A DNA stretch of 26,602 bases, from the IMG/VR virus record IMGVR_UViG_3300005600_000713, positions 1-26,602 of that record; one strand, 5' to 3'. The position numbers and the translations under genes were made by a program. Positions within the stretch are counted from its first letter, which is position 1. Every line of letters begins with the position of its first letter. Below are positions 14,282 to 20,930 of the stretch, piece by piece. Below the pieces are notes generated by a model. It was not told the DNA's origin, ran no database searches, and saw nothing but the letters and a program-made list of their open reading frames with translations. This DNA comes from a virus.

Positions 14282-14940
14282 ATCTTCCGAACGATTCCTA
14301 CAACCCTGCCGAGAATGAACAATTCTCCATCTTTGGCTTCCTCTGGCGGAGCGACGTCTTTGTTATCCGATAAAATTTTTATGCCATCTTTTGTCGGCCT
14401 CAATCGTTTGACCTTTCCAGCTCCGTAATGTGCAACAGCCCAAATCTTATCTGATATGCGAAGATGGCGCTCCGATGTATCGATCAGCAACAGGTCGCTG
14501 TCCTTGATCGTCGGCTCCATGCTGTCGCCTATGCCTTGTGCGAAATAGAGAGATTCAGGCGATGCACGGGTATATTGGCGTAGCCAGTCGCGCGAGAAAT
14601 GGCGCACCACAGTGGTGACCGGCACTTCCAGCTCTGTTGCGCCCATACCAAACTTCAGGTCAATCTCCTGCACCGGCACAAGGTCGAGCTGCTCTGCTAC
14701 GCTATCAAGCGATGGTAGCGGCACATAATCAGCATCCGGGTCATCGGTGCCGCCAGACAGGTACTCAGGCGTCGTTTTTAATTCACGCGCAAGAGCATGA
14801 AGATATTTCGAACCCTGTGCGCCTGCTCTAATCAAATGATTGATACTAGGCTGTGTAATACCGACCCGGCGCGCCAACTCTGCTTGAGACGGAATGCCCA
14901 CCACCGTCATTCTTTCAAGAATTCGCGCGCCAAAATCCAT
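14278..14940 (-). CDS. CI-like repressor (HTH plus S24 peptidase-like domain)
   Basis: A 220-aa phage repressor. An N-terminal HTH_3 motif (MDFGARILERM, SQAELARRVGITQPSINHLIRAG) is followed by a linker and an S24/LexA-like domain with GDSMEPTI (S140) and VKRL (K178) as the Ser-Lys pair. No Ala-Gly or Cys-Gly cleavage pair is visible in the linker (about 62-110); the equivalent place reads LKFGMGATE. The ATG at 14940 is chosen because the HTH fold begins there; the frame stays open upstream only because it crosses the 12-nt operator repeats. No Shine-Dalgarno is seen, and a TATAAG box lies 10 nt before the ATG, so the mRNA may be nearly leaderless. Confidence 0.9.
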   Translation of the reverse strand: MDFGARILERMTVVGIPSQAELARRVGITQPSINHLIRAGAQGSKYLHALARELKTTPEYLSGGTDDPDADYVPLPSLDSVAEQLDLVPVQEIDLKFGMGATELEVPVTTVVRHFSRDWLRQYTRASPESLYFAQGIGDSMEPTIKDSDLLLIDTSERHLRISDKIWAVAHYGAGKVKRLRPTKDGIKILSDNKDVAPPEEAKDGELFILGRVVGIVRKM

Positions 14941-14950
14941 AGAGTCTCTG

Positions 14951-14956
14951 CTTATA
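14951..14956 (-). promoter_or_regulatory. Candidate -10 box of the CI promoter
   Basis: TATAAG on the minus strand, 10 nt before the CI ATG. No good -35 lies 16-18 nt upstream (AACTTT is the nearest), as is common for repressor-maintenance promoters that need activation. The transcript would start within a few bases of the ATG. Confidence 0.4.
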
Positions 14957-14990
14957 GAATTGGCTATTGGCCGAAAGTTAGATTTATCTA

Positions 14991-15018
14991 TTGACCGTTC
15001 TATAGATGTGTCTATAGA
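14991..15018 (+). promoter_or_regulatory. Candidate early promoter (cro / rightward operon)
   Basis: TTGACC (14991-14996) and TATAGA (15013-15018) are separated by 16 nt and are embedded in the repeat array, so bound repressor would block polymerase. Transcription would start at about 15025, next to the ATG at 15026, and no Shine-Dalgarno precedes that ATG. The cro mRNA may therefore be leaderless. Confidence 0.55.
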
Positions 15019-15025
15019 TGCTTCT

Positions 15026-15370
15026 ATGAACAACACGCTCACCCCATATGAAGCCTTGATTGAGGCTGAAAAAATCGCCGGTGGACAGTCTGCGTTAGCC
15101 CGCATTTGTGACATCACTCAGCCCACGATTTGGAAAATGATCCATTCTAGTAAAAGGCTAGGTGCCCAATATGTCTTGAAGGTGGAGGCCGCGACCGGCG
15201 TGTCGCGTCACCTGCTTCGCCCTGATATTTATCCACGCACTCTTGCTCCTGTGCCGGTTTCTGAAACCGCCGACCAGACCCCTCTCTGCAACCCGATAGT
15301 GCCGGGCCGCGATTATCCGCGAAAGGATAATCCACGCGGGCTTTTGGACAGAAAGGGAGAGGCTGCATGA
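15026..15370 (+). CDS. Cro / YdaS-like transcriptional regulator
   Basis: A 114-aa DNA-binding protein, first gene of the rightward early operon and divergent from CI. Residues 8-70 form a YdaS/Cro-type HTH: YEALIEAEKIAGGQSALARI, then DITQPTIWKMIHSSKRLGAQYVLKVEAATG and the usual RHLLRPDIYP ending. It is presumed to oppose CI at the shared operator array. The C-terminal 45 residues are Pro-rich and unstructured. Within that part the DNA has an 8-bp hairpin (15311-15332). The ATG at 15026 lies in the last operator repeat; it overlaps the next gene by ATGA. Confidence 0.87.
   Translation: MNNTLTPYEALIEAEKIAGGQSALARICDITQPTIWKMIHSSKRLGAQYVLKVEAATGVSRHLLRPDIYPRTLAPVPVSETADQTPLCNPIVPGRDYPRKDNPRGLLDRKGEAA
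15311..15332 (+). repeat. 8-bp inverted repeat in the cro 3' end
   Basis: GATTATCC and GGATAATC flank a GCGAAA loop. It lies in coding sequence of the weakly constrained C-terminus of the Cro-like protein, about 40 nt before its stop. It may act as an RNA hairpin (the GCGAAA loop is tetraloop-like) or as a protein-binding site; no T tract follows. Confidence 0.4.
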
Positions 15371-15786
15371 CCGTGCTGGAAGCATCGCTGCGCAAACTGG
15401 TCCGTGAGGAAGCGAATAGCGCCGCCGTCGAGACTATTGACCATGTTCAGGAGGAAATCCGCGACGGACTGGCGCTGATCCGGGGAGACCTGAAAGCCAT
15501 CGCAAATGAGGAATTTGCCCTGTCCATGCGACGTTTGACCACATGGTCGCGCATGAACGTGCCTAGACCAGAGGCCGTGGCCGAATATCCGGCACAGGGA
15601 GAGCCGGGTTCCTCCCTCATAGAATGGCGGCAAACCGCCCTCAATATGGCAATGGCCATAACAACCGGCGACGAACTCTTTCCCCTCGCGGAAAAATTTG
15701 CGCGCTTTCTGATCGATGGCTGCCTTGATGGCAATCCACGCCCGATAACTGAGCTACCGCCCATAGAGCAGGAGGAAACGGCATGA
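15367..15786 (+). CDS. Hypothetical early protein, 139 aa
   Basis: Soluble, mainly helical protein: VLEASLRKLVREEANSAAVE, a coiled-coil-like centre and a C-terminal helix around EWRQTALNMAMAITTGDELFPLAEKFARFLIDG. It starts inside the stop of the cro-like gene (ATGA) and its own stop overlaps the next ORF the same way, so it is part of a continuous coupled early operon. It lies where P2-like phages carry cox and small regulatory ORFs. I do not recognise a family. Confidence 0.7.
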   Translation: MTVLEASLRKLVREEANSAAVETIDHVQEEIRDGLALIRGDLKAIANEEFALSMRRLTTWSRMNVPRPEAVAEYPAQGEPGSSLIEWRQTALNMAMAITTGDELFPLAEKFARFLIDGCLDGNPRPITELPPIEQEETA

Positions 15787-15914
15787 CCCTCCACCTCCTA
15801 GCCAACATCACCACGCTGGCTATCGCCGCCAGCGCCATCGCCAGCATCGCCCATATGGCCCGCACTCAAGGCGTCAAGATGATTGCCGCCTTGCGCATGG
15901 AGCATCGGCCATGA
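15783..15914 (+). CDS. Small membrane peptide, 43 aa
   Basis: Short ORF from ATG 15783 (overlapping the preceding stop as ATGA) to a TGA that overlaps the next start. MTLHLLANITTLAIAASAIASIAHM forms one hydrophobic helix followed by a short basic tail. Perfect 4-nt overlaps on both sides support translation. Function unknown; an early membrane effector is possible. Confidence 0.6.
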   Translation: MTLHLLANITTLAIAASAIASIAHMARTQGVKMIAALRMEHRP

Positions 15915-16210
15915 ACCGGATTATCCTTCCACCGCGCCAAAAAGGTGATGGCCTCACGCGGGAGGCGATAATAGATCGGGCGGCGCTCGCCTTACTGTTT
16001 GAGGCGGGCGGCGAAATGATGTTTTCCGAATTGTGGAAATGCCTGCCCTGCAGCCGCAGAGAGTTATCGCGCGGTATGCTGCGCCAATATGCGCACGGAA
16101 ACATAAAGCGACATCTGGCGGACGAGCCGCTGACCCTGACAGCCGCAGCAATGCTCGCAATGGAAGCTGCGCGGTTCAAGATGGAATATCAGCAGGAGGA
16201 AGCCGCATGA
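15911..16210 (+). CDS. Hypothetical early protein, 99 aa
   Basis: Basic helical protein: MNRIILPPRQKGDGLTREAIIDRAALALLFEAGGEMMFSELW, then LPCSRRELSRGMLRQYAHGNIKRHL. The second part could be a helix-turn-helix in which SRRELSRGMLRQ is the recognition segment, but no known family is evident. It is linked to its neighbours by 4-nt overlaps and co-transcribed with the cro-like and CII-like genes, which fits a small regulatory or replication-accessory role. Confidence 0.65.
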   Translation: MNRIILPPRQKGDGLTREAIIDRAALALLFEAGGEMMFSELWKCLPCSRRELSRGMLRQYAHGNIKRHLADEPLTLTAAAMLAMEAARFKMEYQQEEAA

Positions 16211-16392
16211 GCAACCTGCGCCAGCCAGCAATAGAAATCAGCGCCAAAGCAGTGCGCCGCGCGCTCGGCATGGGTCAGCCAGACTATATCACTATCAGCG
16301 ATGTCGCACAGGCCAAGGCGGCGCGACGTGCTTCAAAAGCCTTGCTCGCTGCGCTCAAGCAGCACCACCCGGAGAGAATGAACCCATGCTGA
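16207..16392 (+). CDS. Small basic protein, 61 aa
   Basis: Starts at ATG 16207 (ATGA overlap, AGGAGG about 10 nt upstream) and ends at 16392, overlapping the next ORF by seven bases. The sequence SAKAVRRALGMGQPDYITISDVAQAKAARRASKALLAALKQHHPERM is helical with many Ala, Arg and Lys residues. No recognised domain. Gene-dense coupling supports expression. Confidence 0.6.
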   Translation: MSNLRQPAIEISAKAVRRALGMGQPDYITISDVAQAKAARRASKALLAALKQHHPERMNPC

Positions 16393-16586
16393 CCCGCGAT
16401 ATGGAAGAAGCGATGCGCCAGATCGCGCGCGAGGAAATTGCCGCCGATGAGATGCGCAAAATTGAGAATGAGCGCGACAGGAGAGAGCAAATTCACCCGG
16501 ACTCTCCATCTGCGGTGCCGGGGGTGCGTCCCGAAGCTCCCGGCACCGTCTTTTTGGCTGATTGCGCGGCGATGAGGGCGGTATGA
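16386..16586 (+). CDS. Hypothetical early protein, 66 aa
   Basis: Charged helical N-terminus (MLTRDMEEAMRQIAREEIAADEMRKIENERDRREQ), probably a coiled coil, followed by a Pro-rich segment (SPSAVPGVRPEAPG). It overlaps its neighbours on both sides (7 nt upstream, 4 nt downstream). No family recognised. Confidence 0.55.
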   Translation: MLTRDMEEAMRQIAREEIAADEMRKIENERDRREQIHPDSPSAVPGVRPEAPGTVFLADCAAMRAV

Positions 16587-16729
16587 TGAGAGATGGCATT
16601 TTTAGCGCGCTGATCTGCATCGCAATCTTGATGCTTCTTTATAAGATTGTCGGCGCGATTGACGCGCATATCCGCCTCGCTAATGCGATGGAGCGCATAT
16701 CGGTTGTCCTGGGAAGCGAGATGATATGA
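16583..16729 (+). CDS. Small membrane peptide, 48 aa
   Basis: ORF from ATG 16583 to TGA 16729, sharing ATGA overlaps with both neighbours. MMRDGIFSALICIAILMLLYKIVGAI makes one strongly hydrophobic helix, then a helical tail (DAHIRLANAMERISVVLG). It is the second single-helix peptide of the early operon. Function unknown. Confidence 0.6.
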   Translation: MMRDGIFSALICIAILMLLYKIVGAIDAHIRLANAMERISVVLGSEMI

Positions 16730-17187
16730 CCCTCCTGCGCCAGCCCGCCACCTTTGAACGCGCTTTGAGCAAAATCGCCAGCCTGCTTGGCTGGGATGGC
16801 TGCGCCGCCGTGTTGGAAAAATCCGAAAGCTATGTACGCAAACTCGGCGCGCCGGATACCGAGCGTGAAATCAGCCTGCGCGACGCACTGAGGTTGGACG
16901 CCGCATGGCGACGGGCGGGCGGAGACGGCGCGCCGCTGTTCGAATGCTATGCGCTGCAGCTCGATATGGACAGCGGCGGCGCCATGGCCTGCGCCAACAG
17001 GATGATCGCTGCCGCCGCGCTCGTTTCTAAAGAAAGCGGAGAGGCCGTCGCCGCCGCGCTCGCTCTGGCTTCGAACATGGATGACGCGAAGGTGCAGCGT
17101 AAGGCTGCCCGTGAAATCGAGGAAGCGATCAGCCACCTCACGCATCTTATGAAAAATGTAAAAACCATCGCAAAGCGGAACACATGA
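16726..17187 (+). CDS. CII-like phage regulatory protein
   Basis: A 153-aa protein resembling the phage regulatory CII family found early in P2/186-type and alphaproteobacterial phages. The N-terminal part (FERALSKIASLLGWDGCAAVLEKSESYVRKLGAPD, EISLRDALRLDAAWRRAGGDGAPLFECYA) has the family pattern of an HTH-like segment followed by DA-x-x-L-D-A-x-W. The C-terminal helices (AAALVSKESGEAVAAALALA, KAAREIEEAISHLTHLMKNV) look like an oligomerisation bundle. It is coupled by 4-nt overlaps to its neighbours, including Ogr downstream. A role in lysis-lysogeny timing is likely but unproven. Confidence 0.68.
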   Translation: MTLLRQPATFERALSKIASLLGWDGCAAVLEKSESYVRKLGAPDTEREISLRDALRLDAAWRRAGGDGAPLFECYALQLDMDSGGAMACANRMIAAAALVSKESGEAVAAALALASNMDDAKVQRKAAREIEEAISHLTHLMKNVKTIAKRNT

Positions 17188-17534
17188 ATATGATGGCGCC
17201 AGAGATAGAGCAGGCATCTCAAGATCGAAAGAGAAGTGGCGGGAAATGGCCTACTTGTCACAAGACACCCGGAATGCGCTGTCCGGTCTGCGATTCACGT
17301 GGCAATGTCCGATCTTCGCATGAAGTCACGCCACTGACGCGGGAAATACGCGTCCGCTGCAGCAATGATGATTGCGGAATGATCTGGAATGCGCTGATCA
17401 GCTTCAAAAGCGTGGTGACACCTAGCGCTCTAGGCGATCATTTCCGACATTCTAAGCCAGACGGGGAAGAGCCGCCCGGTCGAGAATTCGGGCAGATGCC
17501 GATGTTTGAGAAAGTCAACAAAGCCGACGACTGA
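17184..17534 (+). CDS. ogr: Ogr/Delta-type late transcription activator
   Basis: A 116-aa zinc-finger activator. Residues 31-80 carry MRCPVCDSRGNVRSSHEVTP, LTREIRVRCSNDDCGMIW and SFKSVVTPSA. The cysteines C33, C36, C59 and C64 give C-x2-C-x22-C-x4-C, the spacing of P2 Ogr and P4 Delta. Those proteins bind dyads near -55 and recruit RNA polymerase to late promoters. It is longer than Ogr (72 aa), with about 30 extra N-terminal residues; an internal start at MRCPVC is conceivable. It lies in the early operon after the CII-like gene, not behind D as in P2, so early transcription would directly trigger late genes. Its targets could be the palindromes before J and V. Confidence 0.9.
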   Translation: MNMMAPEIEQASQDRKRSGGKWPTCHKTPGMRCPVCDSRGNVRSSHEVTPLTREIRVRCSNDDCGMIWNALISFKSVVTPSALGDHFRHSKPDGEEPPGREFGQMPMFEKVNKADD

Positions 17535-17623
17535 CTGAACTCCTACCGAGAAAACAACGCCGATGGTCTCTGGGCGACCGGCGAACCGAAAACTGCACCC
17601 TGAAAACAGAGATATCGTCGCAT

Positions 17624-20380
17624 ATGAACGAGACACTGCGCAACACTATCCTCCAAAGGTTGAAGCGTGACTATAAGTTCCGCGACACGAACGGCGACTG
17701 GCTGCGGGGCGGCAAATGCCCGGCTTGCAACGCAAAAGAACTCTATATCCATGTGGAATCGCCATGGGTTTTGCGCTGTGGCAGGCTCAACAAATGCGGG
17801 CAGGAATGGTCTGTAAAAGACCTGTATGACGATCTGTTTGACAACTGGTCCGAGCGCCACAAGCAAACTGCCGAGGATCCTCACGCCGCCGCCCGTGCCT
17901 ATCTGCGCGATGCACGCGGCCTCAACATCACCAAGTTGGCGCGCTGCTACACACAAGAATGGCATCAGAATAAGAAGCTCAGCATTGGCTCAGCCACTGT
18001 GCGATTCCCAATGCCGGATGGCGGCTATTGGGAAAGGCTGATCGACCGGCCCGAGCGCTTCGGCAAGAAGAAGGCCAACCTGCCATGGGGCTATAAATAT
18101 GGCGGTCATGTCTGGCACCATCCTTCCCTCTCCCTCGATGAACTGGCCGGCGCGGGAGAGATATGGTTCGCGGAAGGGATATTCGATGCCGTCGCGCTGG
18201 GGGAAGCCTTCGAGAAGGTCCGTCCGCAAGCCCGCGCCGCCAGCACGATATCCACGAACAACTATCCTGCCAAATTCCTCAAGGCGATAGCGGAAGCCGT
18301 AGCAGCCAAGGGCACGTCAGCGCGCAGGCCGACGCTGGTCTTCGCGTTCGATGTCGGCGCGGCGGGCGTCACCTTTACTCGAAAATATGTCGAGCTGGCC
18401 ATCAAGGAAGGCTGGCATGCGCGCGCGGCGCAGGTGCAGCCCGATGGCGAGGGCGCAAAGCTGGACTGGAACGACCTGCTCCAGCGCGACAAGCTGACCG
18501 CAGACGATCTGCAGACCTATCTGGAAAATGGCGATATCACCATCGCACCGAACGCTGCTGAAAAAGCGTTTCTGCTCTTTCGGCGCACGCGGCGCCATGA
18601 ATTTCCACTCACTTTCAAAGGCAGGCAGCTTTGGGCGCGCTTTTCCGGTGAACGGATCAATGAGAAGATCATCGAATATGAGGAAAACCGAACACACACC
18701 GAGCTGACCAGTGAAGAAAAGCTCGACGCCGCCGCCCGCGAGTGCGGCGAAGTCACGGAGGTTGCGAACTGCACATTCCGGGTTCTCTATTATGAGACCG
18801 ATACGGCGCTGGGCAAGAACAGCTATTATATAAAGGTCGATTTTCCCGGAAAACAGGATCGCGTTAAAGCCAATTTTCCCGGCAATGTCATGCTAAAGGA
18901 AGGGCCGTTCGCCGATCATCTGGTTTCGGTTGCGCCGGGCGCGATATGGGACGGCAGTTCCCGCCAGCTCAAAATTCTCATGGGGCGGCAAATAGAGGAC
19001 ATCCGCACAGTCGATGGCCTCTACTTCACCGGCTATTCGATAGATCATGGCGCATGGATGTTCGAAAATCTGGCCGTCACCGATGGGCGCATCATTCACC
19101 TCAACGAAGAAGATTATTTCGAAATAGGCAAGGTCGGCGTCAAACCGCACGGGCAGCGCGGCGAATTTGCGATAGAATATGACCCCAATGCGATCAGCTT
19201 TTCATGGTGGCAAGACCTGTACATCGCTTTCGGTGCGCTGGGGCTGGTCACTCTCGCATTTTTCTTCCTCTCGCTCTTTGCAGAGCAGGTGCGCCGGTCT
19301 CAGCAGAGCCTTGGCTTTCTCGAAGTTTCCGGCGAGCCGGGTTCCGGCAAATCGACCCTGCTCATCTTCATGTGGAAGCTGGTCGGTCGACTGGCGAATT
19401 ATGAAGGCTTCGACCCGGAAAGTGCAACGGCTGCCGGTATTGCGCGCGAGCTTGTGAAATATGGCAATATCCCTGTCATCCTGCTCGAAGGTGACCGCAA
19501 TCAGGACCAGAGCCACCGGCGAAGATTTGACTGGTCAGAGCTGAAGAAAATCTACAACGGCCATTCGCCGCGCACGAGAGGCGTCGTGAACGGCGGCACG
19601 GATACATTCAGCCCTCCCTTTCGCGGCTCCATCATCATCGCGCAGAACGCGCCGATCCGCCATGCGGAAGAAGCCGTTCTGGAGCGCATCATGCCGCTCA
19701 ACATCGATCAATCGCGCTTTTCACCCGAAGGCCGCGCGGCGGGCGAGCGCCTCAAAAATGCTGAAGTCGATCAGGTGTCGCACTGGATCATCGCTATGAT
19801 CCGGCAGGAAAAAAATATCATGCAGCTCTATAAAGAGCGCTTCAAGGTGCATGAACGCGCGCTTCTGGGCCATCCGGAAGTGACGAAAGACCGCCTCGCA
19901 TTCAACCATGCGCAGCTCGCCGCCGCGCTCGATTGCATGGCCAAGGCTATGGTGCTGGACGGGCAGACGACCATCTCTCCGGTTCAACTGGCGGAGGGGC
20001 ACAACCTCATCACCCAAATGTGCCTGACGCAGCATGGGGCGTTGGGCGCGGATCATCCGATCATTCAGCAATTTTGGGAGAGCTTTGATTATCTCGATGC
20101 GAAAATGAGCGAGGGCAAGCTCGAAACGGAAGTGGCGGGCCTCAACCATCATCGAAAAAGCGCTTCTGGCCTAATCGCCTTCCGTATCGCTGAGGTGGAA
20201 AGCGCATTCAATACATATCGTCTCGAAATACCGGGCAAATCCATGCTCGAACTTAAGAAGATGCTCCCCGGCAGCAAAACCCGGAAATTCCTCGGAAACA
20301 AGAATGTGAACGGTGCGGACGGGAAGCATCGCTTTTGTTGGGTATTCCAGAAACCACAGGAACAGGTGCTTCCGATATGA
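17624..20380 (+). CDS. Primase-helicase: zinc finger, Toprim and P-loop ATPase domains
   Basis: A 918-aa replication protein. A zinc ribbon lies at about residues 31-56 (CPAC, then LRCGRLNKCG). A Toprim region follows, with WFAEGIFDAVALGE near 183 (the acidic EG motif) and VFAFDVGAAGVTF near 240. After a long middle region comes an ATPase with Walker A GEPGSGKST near 570 and Walker B-like VILLEGDRN near 620. It would prime and unwind DNA at the phage origin, comparable in plan to P4 alpha or to combined primase-helicases. The P2 gene A nickase is absent, so replication is probably theta-type or primase-driven instead of rolling-circle (inference). It stands 89 nt after ogr and is coupled to the GapR-like gene by ATGA. 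Confidence 0.85.
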   Translation: MNETLRNTILQRLKRDYKFRDTNGDWLRGGKCPACNAKELYIHVESPWVLRCGRLNKCGQEWSVKDLYDDLFDNWSERHKQTAEDPHAAARAYLRDARGLNITKLARCYTQEWHQNKKLSIGSATVRFPMPDGGYWERLIDRPERFGKKKANLPWGYKYGGHVWHHPSLSLDELAGAGEIWFAEGIFDAVALGEAFEKVRPQARAASTISTNNYPAKFLKAIAEAVAAKGTSARRPTLVFAFDVGAAGVTFTRKYVELAIKEGWHARAAQVQPDGEGAKLDWNDLLQRDKLTADDLQTYLENGDITIAPNAAEKAFLLFRRTRRHEFPLTFKGRQLWARFSGERINEKIIEYEENRTHTELTSEEKLDAAARECGEVTEVANCTFRVLYYETDTALGKNSYYIKVDFPGKQDRVKANFPGNVMLKEGPFADHLVSVAPGAIWDGSSRQLKILMGRQIEDIRTVDGLYFTGYSIDHGAWMFENLAVTDGRIIHLNEEDYFEIGKVGVKPHGQRGEFAIEYDPNAISFSWWQDLYIAFGALGLVTLAFFFLSLFAEQVRRSQQSLGFLEVSGEPGSGKSTLLIFMWKLVGRLANYEGFDPESATAAGIARELVKYGNIPVILLEGDRNQDQSHRRRFDWSELKKIYNGHSPRTRGVVNGGTDTFSPPFRGSIIIAQNAPIRHAEEAVLERIMPLNIDQSRFSPEGRAAGERLKNAEVDQVSHWIIAMIRQEKNIMQLYKERFKVHERALLGHPEVTKDRLAFNHAQLAAALDCMAKAMVLDGQTTISPVQLAEGHNLITQMCLTQHGALGADHPIIQQFWESFDYLDAKMSEGKLETEVAGLNHHRKSASGLIAFRIAEVESAFNTYRLEIPGKSMLELKKMLPGSKTRKFLGNKNVNGADGKHRFCWVFQKPQEQVLPI

Positions 20381-20766
20381 CCGAGGCCGCAACCGATGAT
20401 CAGATCATGGGATACGCCACCGTGCCAGATGGCAATGGCGGCTATCGCCTGGAGGCGCGCAGGATACCGCGACCGCAACCCAAGGCCAAGAAACGCAAGG
20501 AGCGGCATGCGCCTGACCCGATCAAGGCTAACCCGGAGACCAGCGCCCAGCAACTCAAGCAGATCATTGAGCGAAAAGAGCGGCTGATCGAAGAAAAACG
20601 CGGAATTTCTGAGGACATAAAGGATGTCGATTCCGAGGCCAAGGCCATCGGGTTCGATGTCAAAGCCATCAACGCCATTATCAAAATTCGGGAAATGGAA
20701 CCGAATACACGCCTCGAAGCAGAGGCGATCCTCGAAACCTACAAATGCTCGCTTGGCCTTGAATGA
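20377..20766 (+). CDS. GapR-like (DUF2312) DNA-binding protein
   Basis: A 129-aa protein. Residues 57-129 (AQQLKQIIERKERLIEEKRG, then DVDSEAKAIGFDVKAINAII and the acidic helical end) match the DUF2312/GapR family, whose Caulobacter member clamps overtwisted DNA and helps replication and topoisomerases. The N-terminal 50 residues (GYATVPDGNGGYRLE, RRIPRPQPKAKKRKER) are an extension with a basic patch. The gene follows the primase-helicase with 4-nt overlap, which fits a role in supporting fork progress on phage DNA. The family is largely alphaproteobacterial and supports the host assignment. Confidence 0.85.
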   Translation: MTEAATDDQIMGYATVPDGNGGYRLEARRIPRPQPKAKKRKERHAPDPIKANPETSAQQLKQIIERKERLIEEKRGISEDIKDVDSEAKAIGFDVKAINAIIKIREMEPNTRLEAEAILETYKCSLGLE

Positions 20767-20780
20767 AAGGAGCCATGACC

Positions 20781-20918
20781 ATGCACGATTCCTCAAAAAT
20801 CCAGCCATGCAACTGCGCGTTCTGCCGCGCCGCGGCGCGAAGCTCATCCATGGTCCTCACCATATTCACCGCCACCTGCATGATCGCCGCGATCATCGCT
20901 TGCGCCATTTTCTTTTGA
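20781..20918 (+). CDS. Small cysteine-rich membrane peptide, 45 aa
   Basis: ATG 20781 with AAAGGAG 8 nt upstream (in-frame ATGs at 20763 and 20775 are less well placed). N-terminal soluble part contains CNCAFC, then a hydrophobic helix (MVLTIFTATCMIAAIIACAIFF) runs to the stop. The cysteine cluster next to a membrane segment might bind metal or form disulphides. No family known to me. Confidence 0.55.
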   Translation: MHDSSKIQPCNCAFCRAAARSSSMVLTIFTATCMIAAIIACAIFF

Positions 20919-20930
20919 AAGGAACCCAAT

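Larger units (their letters stand above)
14951..15034. promoter_or_regulatory. 12-bp-period operator array between CI and Cro
   Basis: Units begin every 12 nt at 14951, 14963, 14975, 14987, 14999, 15011 and 15023. The best two read TCTATAGATGTG and TCTATAGATGCT. The 14987 unit (TCTATTGACCGT) and the 14963 unit (GCTATTGGCCGA) are close to each other; 14951 keeps TATAGA; 14975 is the most degenerate; the last (TCTATGAA) includes the cro start codon. TCTATAGA is itself a perfect 8-bp palindrome. The array spans both divergent promoters, so it is the probable binding region for CI and Cro. Confidence 0.75.

Noticed and set aside
14951-15034. Repeat array as CRISPR or replication iterons
   Set aside because: Units are only 12 bp without spacers and are placed exactly between divergent CI and Cro genes; no Cas or Rep gene adjoins. 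Operator is the simpler reading.
14941-15117. N-terminal extension of the CI repressor
   Set aside because: The frame is open only because it crosses in-frame 12-nt operator repeats; the HTH domain begins at ATG 14940.
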